DNA from: an uncultured Oscillospiraceae bacterium
GTDB lineage: Bacteria; Bacillota; Clostridia; Oscillospirales; Ruminococcaceae
NCBI GenBank assembly: GCA_910584715.1
Contig: CAJUAN010000020.1
Location: forward strand, 1-45,974
Reading direction: 5' to 3'
DNA length: 45,974 nucleotides
Under the pieces are notes generated by a model, which made no database searches, was not told the origin of the DNA, and was given only the letters and a program-made list of their open reading frames with translations. How positions within the stretch are numbered: position 1 is the stretch's first letter; each line of letters opens with the position of its first letter. A program made the translations under genes and the position numbers. Of this stretch, positions 7,122 to 15,595 are shown piece by piece.

Positions 7122-8543
7122 ATGATGTTCGATACCAGTGTGCAGGAGCTGAAATATAAAGTCCTGCGCGAAGTGGCAAGACTTGCCTTTGAGGACAGGT
7201 TGGAGGAGGGGCTTCTCGGCATTGCGGAGACCATTGTTCCCGGACCTCTGCCTACGATGCGCTGCTGTATTTATAAGGAGCGCGCCATTGTGAACGAGCG
7301 TGTCAAGTTCGCCATGAATCAGGGCAAAAGCAGGAATGTTATCGAGGTGCTTCCCATTGCCTGTGACGAGTGTCCCGTTGACGGCATACAGGTGTCACAG
7401 GCGTGCCGCGGCTGTATCGCTCACCGCTGCATGAACGCTTGTCCCAAGGACGCTATCAGGATCGAGAACCACAAGGCGGTAATAGACAAATCCAAGTGTG
7501 TTGAGTGCGGAAGATGTCTTGCCGCGTGTCCCTACTCGGCTATCGTCAAAAGCGAGCGTCCCTGCGTAAGAGCCTGCAAGCCAAAGGCTATCTCAATTGA
7601 CGAGAACCGCTGCGCGAAGATAGACGACGAAAAGTGTATCGCCTGCGGAGCCTGCGTTTACCAGTGTCCGTTCGGAGCCATAAGCGATAAATCCTTTATT
7701 CTTGACACTATTGAAATGCTGAAAAATTCCGAAAACAATACGAAATATAACGTACATGCGGTAGTCGCTCCCTCTATTTCGGGACAGTTCTCTGTTCCTT
7801 TGGGAAAGGTAGTATCGGGTTTGAAGCAGCTTGGCTTCAGAAGCGTTATGGAGGCTGCTCTCGGCGCGGACATGGTGGCGTTCAAGGAGGCGTCCGAACT
7901 GGTGGAAAAGGGTTTCCTGACAAGCTCCTGCTGTCCCGCGTTCGTGACGTACATAGAAACACAGTTCCCCGACATGAAGGACAAGATTTCCCACAATCTG
8001 TCGCCTATGGCTGAAATTGCCAGATACATGAAAAAGCACGAGCCTAACTGCAAGATAGTCTTTATAGGACCCTGCACCGCCAAGAAAGCGGAGTTCCAGA
8101 AGGAAACGGTAAGTCCCTATATCGACAACGTTATCACCTTTGAGGAATTGCAGGCTCTGTTCGACGCGAAGGGTGTTGCGCTGGAGGGTCTGGAGTCCGA
8201 GCCTTTGGACAACGCTTCCTACTACGGAAGAATTTTTGCCCGCAGCGGAGGACTTTCCGACGCGGTCGCAAATGCGCTTAAAGAAATGGATATTCCCGAG
8301 GACGTGTTCAAGCTTAAAGCCGCGGTATGCGACGGCATCGACAACTGCCGCACTGCTTTGCTCAAAGCTCAAAAGGGCGTAGGAGGAGAAAACTTTATCG
8401 AGGGAATGGCGTGCATAGATGGCTGTATCGGCGGCGCGGCGTGCCTTACCCACGGCCCCAAGGATAAGCTTGCCGTTGACAAGTACGGAAAGGAGGCTGC
8501 CGAAAAGAGCATTCGGGACGCTATTTTCGTTCTTGAATTATGA
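7122..8543 (+). CDS. Monomeric [FeFe]-hydrogenase, group B type
   Basis: Ferredoxin-dependent hydrogenase. N-terminal [4Fe-4S] motifs (CRGCIAHRCMNACP, CVECGRCLAACP, CIACGACVYQCP) precede the H-cluster domain. The three H-cluster signatures are TSSCCPAF (Cys 270/271), GPCTAKK (Cys 318) and GMACIDGC (Cys 431/435). The TSSCCPAF and GPCTAKK forms, in place of TSCCPxW and MPCxxK, mark group B enzymes rather than the classical group A. I start at ATG 7122 (AAAGGA upstream), where homologous proteins begin; an ATG at 7059 overlapping the previous stop would add 21 residues unlike the family. It leads an operon with a [2Fe-2S] protein, a sensory hydrogenase and a phosphatase. Whether it evolves or consumes H2 is not decided by sequence. 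Confidence 0.92.
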   Translation: MMFDTSVQELKYKVLREVARLAFEDRLEEGLLGIAETIVPGPLPTMRCCIYKERAIVNERVKFAMNQGKSRNVIEVLPIACDECPVDGIQVSQACRGCIAHRCMNACPKDAIRIENHKAVIDKSKCVECGRCLAACPYSAIVKSERPCVRACKPKAISIDENRCAKIDDEKCIACGACVYQCPFGAISDKSFILDTIEMLKNSENNTKYNVHAVVAPSISGQFSVPLGKVVSGLKQLGFRSVMEAALGADMVAFKEASELVEKGFLTSSCCPAFVTYIETQFPDMKDKISHNLSPMAEIARYMKKHEPNCKIVFIGPCTAKKAEFQKETVSPYIDNVITFEELQALFDAKGVALEGLESEPLDNASYYGRIFARSGGLSDAVANALKEMDIPEDVFKLKAAVCDGIDNCRTALLKAQKGVGGENFIEGMACIDGCIGGAACLTHGPKDKLAVDKYGKEAAEKSIRDAIFVLEL

Positions 8544-8614
8544 CCGTATAATTTCGGGCGGGACGTACCGCCTGTAGCAGCCATACAAATTTTTACAGAT
8601 AAGGGTGTTGAATT

Positions 8615-8863
8615 ATGAATGTATACGTTTGCGTTGGAAGTTCCTGCCATTTGAGGGGCTCCTACAAGATAATTGAGCTGATGAAAGAAAATATTGAGAA
8701 AAACCATCTTGAGGACAAGGTGAACTTAGCGGCGGCTTTCTGTCTGGGCAAATGCACCACGGGCGTTACCATAAAGGTTGACGAGGAAGTGGTGTGCGGA
8801 GTTTCTCCCGAGAATTTCTCCGAGATATTCAATAAGTATGTTATGGGCAGAGTACAGGCGTAA
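8615..8863 (+). CDS. Thioredoxin-like [2Fe-2S] ferredoxin
   Basis: An 82-residue member of the TRX-like ferredoxin family (the fold of NuoE/HndA C-termini). Four cysteines in the family spacing, Cys6/Cys11 (CVGSSC) and Cys43/Cys47 (CLGKC), bind the cluster. The conserved tail is VTIKVDEEVV. Small free-standing versions often pass electrons to or from [FeFe]-hydrogenases, and this one lies between the group B and the group C hydrogenase genes (gaps of 71 and 64 bases), so it could link their electron flow. That role is inferred. Confidence 0.9.
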   Translation: MNVYVCVGSSCHLRGSYKIIELMKENIEKNHLEDKVNLAAAFCLGKCTTGVTIKVDEEVVCGVSPENFSEIFNKYVMGRVQA

Positions 8864-8927
8864 GGCGCGCTCTCTTGCCTCCTGCTTCTACAATTCTTGT
8901 ATCTTATAGGAAAGGATATTGAACGCT

Positions 8928-10610
8928 ATGACGGGAAACGTTAATTATCTCCAGTTAAAAACCTCCAATTGCAGGAACTGCTACAAGTGCATAAGGCACT
9001 GTCCTGTTAAGTCTATCAAATTTTCAGGCAATCAGGCGCATATCCTGCAAAACGACTGTATCCTCTGCGGTACCTGCTATGTGGTTTGTCCCCAGAACGC
9101 CAAGCAGATCAAGAACGATGTTGACAGGGTAAAGAACGCCATTGCCGACGGAAAAAAGGTAATTGCGAGCCTTGCGCCCTCCTTTGCGGCTAATTACGGC
9201 GTTGGACTTACCGCTATGACCAGCGCCCTGAAAAAGCTGGGCTTCCACTCCGCTGAGGAGACTTCCATAGGCGCGGAGATCGTCAAAAAGCAGTATGAGA
9301 AAATTCTCGCCGAGGGTAAAGCCGACGTGCTTATTTCTTCATGCTGCCACACGGTAAACACGCTTATCCAGAAGTATTACCCCGACCAGCTTGCTCACCT
9401 GGCGCACGTTTTGTCCCCTATGCAGGCGCACTGCAAACGCATTAAGGAGGAAAATCCGGACGCCTATACGGTGTTTATAGGTCCATGCATTTCCAAAAAG
9501 GAGGAAGCGGACAAGTACAGAGAGCACGTTGACACGGTGCTTACATACGGCGAGCTTTCCGACTGGCTCAAAAGCGAGGGTATAGCAATAGAGAACTGTC
9601 CCGACGAGAACGAGCACAACCGCTCCGCTCTGTTCCCCACAACGGGGGGAATTATCCGTTCCATGGATACGGAGGGTCTGCCCTACAGCTTCATCACCGT
9701 GGACGGTATGGAAAACTGTATGAAAACGCTTGAAGACATCAGGAGCGGCGATATCAAGGGCTGCTTTGTGGAAATGTCCGCCTGCGCGGGAAGCTGTATA
9801 GGCGGCCCCGTAATGGAGAACGAAAAGCCGGAGCCTGTAAGGAATTTCCTTGCAATTGACAGGTACGCGGGTAAAAACGACACCGTTGAGAACGTCCCCG
9901 AGACGGAGGATATCAAAAAGGACTTCGACGTGGAGGCGGGCTTCAAGGACTACCCAAGCGAGGCTCAGATCAAGGAGATACTCACGAAAATGGGCAAGAC
10001 CACTCCCGACCACGAGCTGAACTGCGGAAGCTGCGGCTACAACACCTGCCGCGAAAAGGCGGTCGCCGTATATCAGGGCAAGGCGGACTTTACCATGTGC
10101 CTGCCCTACCTTAAAGAGAAAGCGGAGTCCTTCTCGGACAACATCATTAACAACACTCCCAACGGCATTCTCGTTCTCAACGAGGACTTCGAGGTGCAGC
10201 TCATCAACAAGGCGGCTTGCAGCATGATGAACATCAAGAACCAGTCCGACGTGCTGGGCTGTCCCGTTATAAGGATACTCAACCCCACCGAGTACATGAA
10301 CGTTCTGGACAACAACAGGAACGTTTACGAAAAAAAGACCTACCTTGCGGAATATCAGCTCTATGTGGAGGAAACTATCATCTACGACAGGAACTACCAC
10401 ATAATTATGAGCATAATGCGCGATATCACGGGAGAGGAGAACCGCCGCGTCAAAAAGGAAAACACAAATATGCAGGCGGTCGAAATTACCGACAAGGTCA
10501 TCGACAAGCAGATGCGGGTAGTACAGGAGATAGCGTCCCTGCTGGGCGAGACCACCGCCGAGACCAAGATCGCGCTGACTAAGCTGAAGGAGACTCTTGC
10601 AGATGAATAA
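8928..10610 (+). CDS. hydS: Group C [FeFe]-hydrogenase with PAS domain, putative H2 sensor
   Basis: HydS-type protein of 560 residues. It has two [4Fe-4S] motifs near the N-terminus (CRNCYKCIRHCP, CILCGTCYVVCP), an H-cluster domain with altered signatures SSCCHTV (Cys 139/140), GPCISKK and SACAGSC (Cys 286/290), an extra Cys cluster (LNCGSCGYNTCREKA, MCLPY, about 365-400), a PAS domain (about 405-515, NTPNGILVLNEDFEVQLIN) and a C-terminal helical segment. This order is that of proposed H2-sensing hydrogenases. ATG 8928 is chosen because AAAGGA is 11 bases away; TTG 8919 is only two bases from it. The stop overlaps the phosphatase start by 8 bases, suggesting coupling, and no histidine-kinase domain follows, so the signal probably goes to the phosphatase. 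Confidence 0.88.
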   Translation: MTGNVNYLQLKTSNCRNCYKCIRHCPVKSIKFSGNQAHILQNDCILCGTCYVVCPQNAKQIKNDVDRVKNAIADGKKVIASLAPSFAANYGVGLTAMTSALKKLGFHSAEETSIGAEIVKKQYEKILAEGKADVLISSCCHTVNTLIQKYYPDQLAHLAHVLSPMQAHCKRIKEENPDAYTVFIGPCISKKEEADKYREHVDTVLTYGELSDWLKSEGIAIENCPDENEHNRSALFPTTGGIIRSMDTEGLPYSFITVDGMENCMKTLEDIRSGDIKGCFVEMSACAGSCIGGPVMENEKPEPVRNFLAIDRYAGKNDTVENVPETEDIKKDFDVEAGFKDYPSEAQIKEILTKMGKTTPDHELNCGSCGYNTCREKAVAVYQGKADFTMCLPYLKEKAESFSDNIINNTPNGILVLNEDFEVQLINKAACSMMNIKNQSDVLGCPVIRILNPTEYMNVLDNNRNVYEKKTYLAEYQLYVEETIIYDRNYHIIMSIMRDITGEENRRVKKENTNMQAVEITDKVIDKQMRVVQEIASLLGETTAETKIALTKLKETLADE

Positions 10611-11775
10611 TTTGTGTACGGATATAGGCTTTAAAAGCGTAAACAAAAAAGGCGAGCAGCTCTGCGGCGACCATATCGAGATCGTGGACCAAAACGAAAA
10701 CAGCCTTGTTCTTGTGCTTGCCGATGGTCTGGGAAGCGGCGTAAAGGCGTGTATTCTGTCCACCCTGACCTCTAAGATAATCTCCACCATGATCGCCAAC
10801 GACCTTAGCGTTGAAGAATGCGTTTCCACTATCGCGGCGACGCTGCCCGTCTGCGAAAAGCGGGGAGTGGCGTATTCCACGTTTACTATCATACGCATTA
10901 CCAACAACAGCGAGGCTGAAATAATCCAGTATGACAACCCTCATGTTATAATGCTCCGTGGCGGTGAGAACTGCGAGTACCCCCGCACAAGCATGGAGAT
11001 AGGCGGGAAAACTATCTACAAATCCAAGCTTCCGCTTGAGGAAAACGACGTCTTCATCGCCATGAGCGACGGCGCCATTTACGCGGGCGTTGGAAAAACT
11101 CTCAACTTCGGCTGGCAGCGGGACAGCATTATCGACTTCATGGTGGGGAACTACGATAAAAAGATGTCCGCAAAGGGCATTTCCCAGCTTCTTCTGGACG
11201 AGTGCAACGACCTTTACGGAGGGGAACCGGGAGACGACACCACCGTGGCGGCGGTCAAGATACGCCGGAGGATACCCGTCAGCCTTATGATAGGACCTCC
11301 CTCAAATCCCGGGGACCTGAAAAAAATGCAGACTCTTTTCTTTGCCAAGGAGGGAAAGCACATAGTCTGCGGAGGAACTACTTCCAAGCTTGCTTCCGAG
11401 TATTTGGGCAAGCCTGTTGTTCCTTGTCTTGATTATTTCGATCCTGAAATTCCTCCCATTGCCAAGATAGAGGGTATAGACCTTGTTACAGAGGGCGTTG
11501 TGACAATGACGAAAGTTCTGGAATACGCCGGCAGCTACCTTAACGGCAGCATAAGCATAAGCGATCTGAGCATGAAAAAGGACGGCGCGTCAAAGATCGC
11601 GCATATGCTTTTTGAGGAAGCCACGGACATAAGCTTCTATGTGGGACGGGCGGTAAATCCCGCGCACCAGAATCCCGCGCTGCCTATCAATTTCAACGTG
11701 AAAATGCAGCTTATCGACGAGGTGAGCAAAAAGCTGAAAGCAATGGGCAAAAACATCAGCGTTTCATACTTTTAA
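10603..11775 (+). CDS. SpoIIE/PP2C-type phosphatase coupled to the H2 sensor
   Basis: Metal-dependent Ser/Thr phosphatase domain in residues 1-225: LADGLGSG (first Asp pair), AMSDGAIYAGVG and GDDTT are the PP2C metal-binding motifs, and GVAYSTFTI matches the SpoIIE/RsbU subfamily. Residues about 230-390 form a second region beginning after RRRIPVSLMIGPPSN that I cannot assign. It contains HIVCGGTTSKLASEYLGK and ends near VSYF. ATG 10603 overlaps the hydS stop by 8 bases and has AAGGAG 10 bases before it. SpoIIE-type phosphatases usually act on anti-sigma-factor antagonists, so this protein may translate H2 sensing into gene expression; no such partner gene is in the window. Confidence 0.85.
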   Translation: MNNLCTDIGFKSVNKKGEQLCGDHIEIVDQNENSLVLVLADGLGSGVKACILSTLTSKIISTMIANDLSVEECVSTIAATLPVCEKRGVAYSTFTIIRITNNSEAEIIQYDNPHVIMLRGGENCEYPRTSMEIGGKTIYKSKLPLEENDVFIAMSDGAIYAGVGKTLNFGWQRDSIIDFMVGNYDKKMSAKGISQLLLDECNDLYGGEPGDDTTVAAVKIRRRIPVSLMIGPPSNPGDLKKMQTLFFAKEGKHIVCGGTTSKLASEYLGKPVVPCLDYFDPEIPPIAKIEGIDLVTEGVVTMTKVLEYAGSYLNGSISISDLSMKKDGASKIAHMLFEEATDISFYVGRAVNPAHQNPALPINFNVKMQLIDEVSKKLKAMGKNISVSYF

Positions 11776-11791
11776 TAAAAACTGCGGTAAA

Positions 11792-11838
11792 AAGGCTTAG
11801 CGGTCTGTACTCATACCGCCGCCTTATTTGGTTTTTTC
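11792..11838 (+). terminator. Terminator of the hydrogenase operon
   Basis: AAGGC/GCCTT outer and CGGT/ACCG inner pairing, then TTTGGTTTTTT. The U-tract is good on the plus strand. It overlaps the end of the decayed gene on the other strand. Confidence 0.65.
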
Positions 11839-12167
11839 TTAATAAGCGCCGCCGCTAAGACTATAAAAATAAGATACGCTACAATCGAAATAACGGACGC
11901 CTCCGCGTCGAATTCCCCGCCGGTAATAAGCGGGGAATTTGTTTCCAGAACATAGTTGAAAATGCAGTTTTCCATAGGCTCGTTGCTGATATTAAGTATC
12001 CCGCTTGACATGAATATGTTCCATATGCTGTGCATAAACGCTGCGTACCGTATGCTTCCGCTTTCGTATGTTACAAGCGAAAAAAGTATTCCGACAACAG
12101 TTCCCGCTGCCGGAAGCGGGGTAATAACGAGCGCAACAATAGCCGAAAAGGCGCAGGCTATCGCTCT
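11811..12167 (-). pseudogene. Remnant of a CPBP (CAAX-like) membrane protease
   Basis: The frame is open for 119 codons back to an in-frame TGA but has no start with a ribosome binding site near that point. The translated part ends a CPBP intramembrane protease: FSAIVALVITPLP, then GILFSLVTYESGSIRYAAFMHSIWN (the G-S-I...H-x-x-W-N motif) and a last membrane helix before IKKKPN. The first catalytic motif, EExxxR, is not in this frame; EER occurs just upstream in another frame, as a frameshift would leave. The usual His of the first H motif is also missing (VITPLP). I judge it a decayed immunity-type or processing protease gene. Confidence 0.55.
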
Positions 12168-12382
12168 TCATACAGATATTTTCTTTTTTCGTTCATATGC
12201 TATTGTTCCTTTAGTGTAGTTTATAATATTATAAAAATGCAGGCAAGTTTAGTTTACGTCTTTAGAAAAAATTGCAGCCAAAGGTTGCTAAGTCGATTTT
12301 TCAATGTACCTGAAGCGCCGCATAAGACAAGTTCGTATTGACATATAGTTCTCCGTAAGAATCAGTTTTAAAAGGAGAATGT

Positions 12383-12592
12383 ATGGCAAAATTTTCTGTA
12401 CGGAAAGTTACAGTGCAAACCGAGGACGGCACGGATATGGCGATTATTTACAGCATGATGAGCGAACTGCACGCAGATATTATCGGGCGCAGGCTGAAAG
12501 AATCGTGCTTATCCGCAAAACAGCAGGAAAAAGTCGTCAGCCAAATTATACAGAACCTGAAAATGCGTGAAAGAGACGGTATCATTAAGTAA
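12383..12592 (+). CDS. Small protein of unknown function
   Basis: A 69-residue, charged soluble protein (KFSVRKVTVQTEDGTDM, SELHADIIGRRLKE, QQEKVVSQIIQNLKMRERDG), mostly helical by composition, with no cysteine pair or membrane segment. I recognise no family. AAGGAGA six bases before the ATG and a terminator behind the stop support a real gene. It lies alone between a decayed protease and a truncated feoB, which suggests that it came with a rearrangement. Nothing indicates its function. Confidence 0.6.
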   Translation: MAKFSVRKVTVQTEDGTDMAIIYSMMSELHADIIGRRLKESCLSAKQQEKVVSQIIQNLKMRERDGIIK

Positions 12593-12598
12593 AACAAA

Positions 12599-12627
12599 GC
12601 CGCCGCGATATAAAGTTTCGCGGCGGC
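12599..12627. terminator. Bidirectional terminator between the small gene and feoB
   Basis: GCCGCCGCGA pairs perfectly with TCGCGGCGGC across a 9-base loop. TGTTTT follows on the plus strand and TTTGTTTTA on the minus strand, so it can serve both converging genes. Confidence 0.8.
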
Positions 12628-12634
12628 TGTTTTC

Positions 12635-14092
12635 CTAAAAAAGTTGCCTTTTGAACGGTTGCGGAAATCTGCCGTTGCACGGTACAAAGCTGTTGGTAAG
12701 TATAGCTATTAGCCTCTCGCGCGGGGAATCTATTATGCGGCAGCCGGTTACGCCTGCGGCATTGCAGCCGAAGCCCATTGCCATTGTAAGAGCCTGTTTT
12801 CCGCAAGCCCCCGCCTTTTTGAAATGTCTGTCAAGATTGAAAGCGGCGCGCGGAAGATATCCCACGTCCTCCAGAAGTGTGAACAAAGGAAAAAATATCG
12901 CCATTGGCGGAAGCATTACCGACGTTACCCATGCAAGAACACGGTACACGCCGTCTATCAGAAGCTCCCGAAGCCAAACCGGAGTACCGGCTCTTACAAG
13001 CAGTGCCGACAGTTTGTCTCCCAGTGAGAAAAGCGCACCGAAAAGCAGATCGGAAGGGTAGTTTGCTCCTTCTATGGTGATCCAGAATATTGTCAGAAGC
13101 AGAGCCGCCATAATTGGAACTCCCCACACCTTGTGGGTAAGTATCCTGTCTATCCTCCTGTCACGTTCGTAATAGTCGGATCTTTCAAATGTCATGCACC
13201 CGGCAGCATAACGCTCTGCCTGTCTGACTACCGAAGTCACAAGCATATCTTTCAGTGCAGCGCGGTCTATGTCTTTTTCCGCAAGAAGTTCTCCGGCTTT
13301 GAATGCGGCGGCGTAAATGTCTTCGTCTTCAGTAATGTCAAAACCCGCGAAGCTGCTTATGGAAGCAAGAAGCTTTTCATCACCCTCAAGAATTTTCAAA
13401 GCCGTCCAGCGCGGAGAAAGTTTTCCGCCAAGCTTGGGTTCAAGAGCCGCTGATAATATCCCCACCGCAGCCTCCACTTCTTCCGAATAAACAACGCACG
13501 GCTTTTGGGGCGGTTTAGCCGCTATTGCTTCCGGGAGCCGTTCCATCATTTCCTCAATGCCCTTGCCGCTTCTTGCCGCCGCGCCGCAGACAGGTACTCC
13601 GAGCATTTTGCTCAGCTTTTCAAGATCAACGGAAATTTTCTTTTTTTCCGCTTCGTCAAGAAGATTTACGCATACAAGGGTGTGCTCCGTGATTTCTATA
13701 GTTTGCAGTACAAGATTCAGGTTCCTTTCAAGACAGGTAGCGTCGCATACCACTATAACCGCGTCTGGAACGCCTGTCTCGGGAGATCCGAAACATATAA
13801 AATCTCTTGCCACCTCTTCCTCTGCAGAATGTGCAAGCAGCGAGTATGTACCGGGGATATCCACCATAACGTAACTGCTTTCCCCGCAGCTGCACCTTCC
13901 CTGCGCATTACAGACGGTTTTTCCCGTCCAGTTTCCCGTGTGCTGCTTCATTCCTGTAAGAGCGTTAAAAACCGTTGATTTTCCTACATTAGGATTTCCT
14001 GCTAAAGCAATAACCTTGTCGCCCTCCCGTTTATTTATAACAAACGATTCACCGCAGACGTTTCTGCCCACTGATTCGGCGGTAAGACCCAT
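12635..14092 (-). CDS. feoB: Ferrous iron transporter FeoB, C-terminally truncated
   Basis: Fe2+ transporter with a cytoplasmic G-protein domain (about 25-190: GNPNVGKST, the DIPGTYSL switch, NLLDE) followed by a helical spacer and the first membrane half with its Gate region (VGYLPRAAFNLDRH, MGFGCNAAGV, LTNSFVPCNGRFP). FeoB proteins normally run to about 650-750 residues, with a second Gate, about four more helices and a C-terminal domain. Here the match stops abruptly after NGRFP and ends eight residues later, at residue 485, next to a terminator. ATG 14092 with AAAGGAG is the start; an upstream in-frame ATG lacks one. No feoA adjoins it. It is probably a non-functional transporter, a 3' deletion, or an assembly artefact. 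Confidence 0.85.
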   Translation of the reverse strand: MGLTAESVGRNVCGESFVINKREGDKVIALAGNPNVGKSTVFNALTGMKQHTGNWTGKTVCNAQGRCSCGESSYVMVDIPGTYSLLAHSAEEEVARDFICFGSPETGVPDAVIVVCDATCLERNLNLVLQTIEITEHTLVCVNLLDEAEKKKISVDLEKLSKMLGVPVCGAAARSGKGIEEMMERLPEAIAAKPPQKPCVVYSEEVEAAVGILSAALEPKLGGKLSPRWTALKILEGDEKLLASISSFAGFDITEDEDIYAAAFKAGELLAEKDIDRAALKDMLVTSVVRQAERYAAGCMTFERSDYYERDRRIDRILTHKVWGVPIMAALLLTIFWITIEGANYPSDLLFGALFSLGDKLSALLVRAGTPVWLRELLIDGVYRVLAWVTSVMLPPMAIFFPLFTLLEDVGYLPRAAFNLDRHFKKAGACGKQALTMAMGFGCNAAGVTGCRIIDSPRERLIAILTNSFVPCNGRFPQPFKRQLF

Positions 14093-14159
14093 GCAGATCA
14101 CTCCTTTGAAAGATTTACTTCTTTTCAGTATATGCACAGTACAGGCACGGCGATTATGT

Positions 14160-14198
14160 TAACAAAAATAAAAAACACGGATATTGCTTTGATATCCG
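14160..14198 (-). terminator. Terminator after the sensor kinase gene
   Basis: CGGATAT (14178-14184) pairs with ATATCCG (14192-14198). On the minus strand the hairpin is followed by TGTTTTTTATTTTTG, a long U-tract. Confidence 0.8.
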
Positions 14199-14273
14199 CG
14201 CTTTTTAATACTGATGTAAAGTGCTGCTGCCTTATGAAAAATACTTTTATTATGATATTTTTCAACAATACAG

Positions 14274-15587
14274 CTAAACCTTCAAAACCACGTCCGTATA
14301 GAACTCGCTGCCGCTGCTGCCGAAACGGGACGAACCGCCGTATTTTTCTGCTGCCGCGGCAATTGAGGAAAGTCCCGTGCCCTGCCCGCCGTGCTTTGTG
14401 GAGCGGTAATTTCCGTCCGCGCTTTTCAGCACCTTTCCGTCAAAGCTGTTTGTGGAAACAATATAGAGACTGTTCCCGTGCCGTATCTCCGAGGTCAGGC
14501 TAAAGTAACGCTGTCCCTCGGGCAGGGCGGCGCAGGCGTAAATCGCGTTCTCCATAATGTTCCCGAACAGAGCCGCCATGTCAAGCTCAGATACCGTCAA
14601 AGGCTCGGGGAGCTCTATCCGCCAATCGGTTTTTATTCCCGACGATTCCGCGATATCATGATAGTACCCGAACAGAGCGTTTAACGCGGAATTTGCACAG
14701 TAGCTTACGCAGGCGTGCTCGTCAAGACGCTGCCCGTACTCGTCAAGATGCGACCGGACGCCGTCAAGGTCTCCCTTTTCCGCAAGATGAGCAAGAATAT
14801 GTACGGAATGCTTGAAGTCGTGCCTCAGCCGTTCGGTCTGCTTCATATATTCCTGAAGCTCGCGGAATCGGCTCGCCTGCATTTCAAGCTGGCGGGAACG
14901 GTTCTCAAGCTTCACGCGCTCCGCTACACTCATTACTATACTGTAAAACAAAACGTATACCGTTATCAGCAGAGCCAAAGCGCATACCTCGAACATTGGG
15001 TATAAAAACCTCAGTCTGCTTCCGCGCACCACGTTATAAGAAGCGGGAGCCGCCAGTACATTAAAAACCAGAAATATCGCCGAGATCACGGCGGTTGAGT
15101 ACCAGATCTTCGGCATATCAAATTCTTCTGCCGCCTTTGAAAACCGTTTACGTGCGGGGCGGATAAACGCCGCGAGCATAAGGCAGGAGCTGCCCAGCAG
15201 AACGGCGCAGCCCTGCAAGGTCATGCCCTCGGTCTCGGATTTGAAATACATATCGGCGATAATGCCGAACTGCACCGGGAACGTCTCTATTGCGCAGACT
15301 CCCACGTATATCGCAAGGGCGCGGGGAAAATCAAGCCTCACCGTCCGCAGGTAAAGGAAAAAGGATACCGCCAGGATCGGTATTCCGACAGTGTTGGGGG
15401 AAACGCCCCAAACCGTTACCGCGCTTGCCGCCGCAAAGGAAAACAACACCGCCGCCGAACAGCACAGGGCAAAGGTTTTTCTTTCGGAGAACCGCATTCG
15501 GTTCTTTACGGGCAGATAACAGGATAACGCCCCGGGGACAAGTATAAGAAATTGCAGCAGTGTGCTGAACCATTCGCCGGAAAACAT
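14274..15587 (-). CDS. AgrC-like sensor histidine kinase (GHKL type)
   Basis: Membrane sensor of 437 residues. Residues 1-215 hold about six hydrophobic segments, and a coiled linker (about 220-250) follows. The phosphoacceptor region is RLRHDFKHSVHILAHL, with the phospho-His in the HDF motif of the AgrC/HPK10 group. The ATPase domain has an N-box (LFGNIMENAIYA) and a G-box (GGQGTGLSSI). AGGAGGG precedes ATG 15587. It lies 8 bases after the LytTR regulator, so they form one two-component operon. No AgrB/AgrD peptide genes are present; the signal is unknown. The divergent secreted LRR protein is the most likely target. Confidence 0.88.
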   Translation of the reverse strand: MFSGEWFSTLLQFLILVPGALSCYLPVKNRMRFSERKTFALCCSAAVLFSFAAASAVTVWGVSPNTVGIPILAVSFFLYLRTVRLDFPRALAIYVGVCAIETFPVQFGIIADMYFKSETEGMTLQGCAVLLGSSCLMLAAFIRPARKRFSKAAEEFDMPKIWYSTAVISAIFLVFNVLAAPASYNVVRGSRLRFLYPMFEVCALALLITVYVLFYSIVMSVAERVKLENRSRQLEMQASRFRELQEYMKQTERLRHDFKHSVHILAHLAEKGDLDGVRSHLDEYGQRLDEHACVSYCANSALNALFGYYHDIAESSGIKTDWRIELPEPLTVSELDMAALFGNIMENAIYACAALPEGQRYFSLTSEIRHGNSLYIVSTNSFDGKVLKSADGNYRSTKHGGQGTGLSSIAAAAEKYGGSSRFGSSGSEFYTDVVLKV

Positions 15588-15595
15588 ATTCCCTC

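Noticed and set aside
9339..10937. A 532-codon open frame on the minus strand
   Set aside because: It is antisense to hydS and the phosphatase, whose motifs and ribosome binding sites are clear; the minus product resembles nothing and has no start signal.
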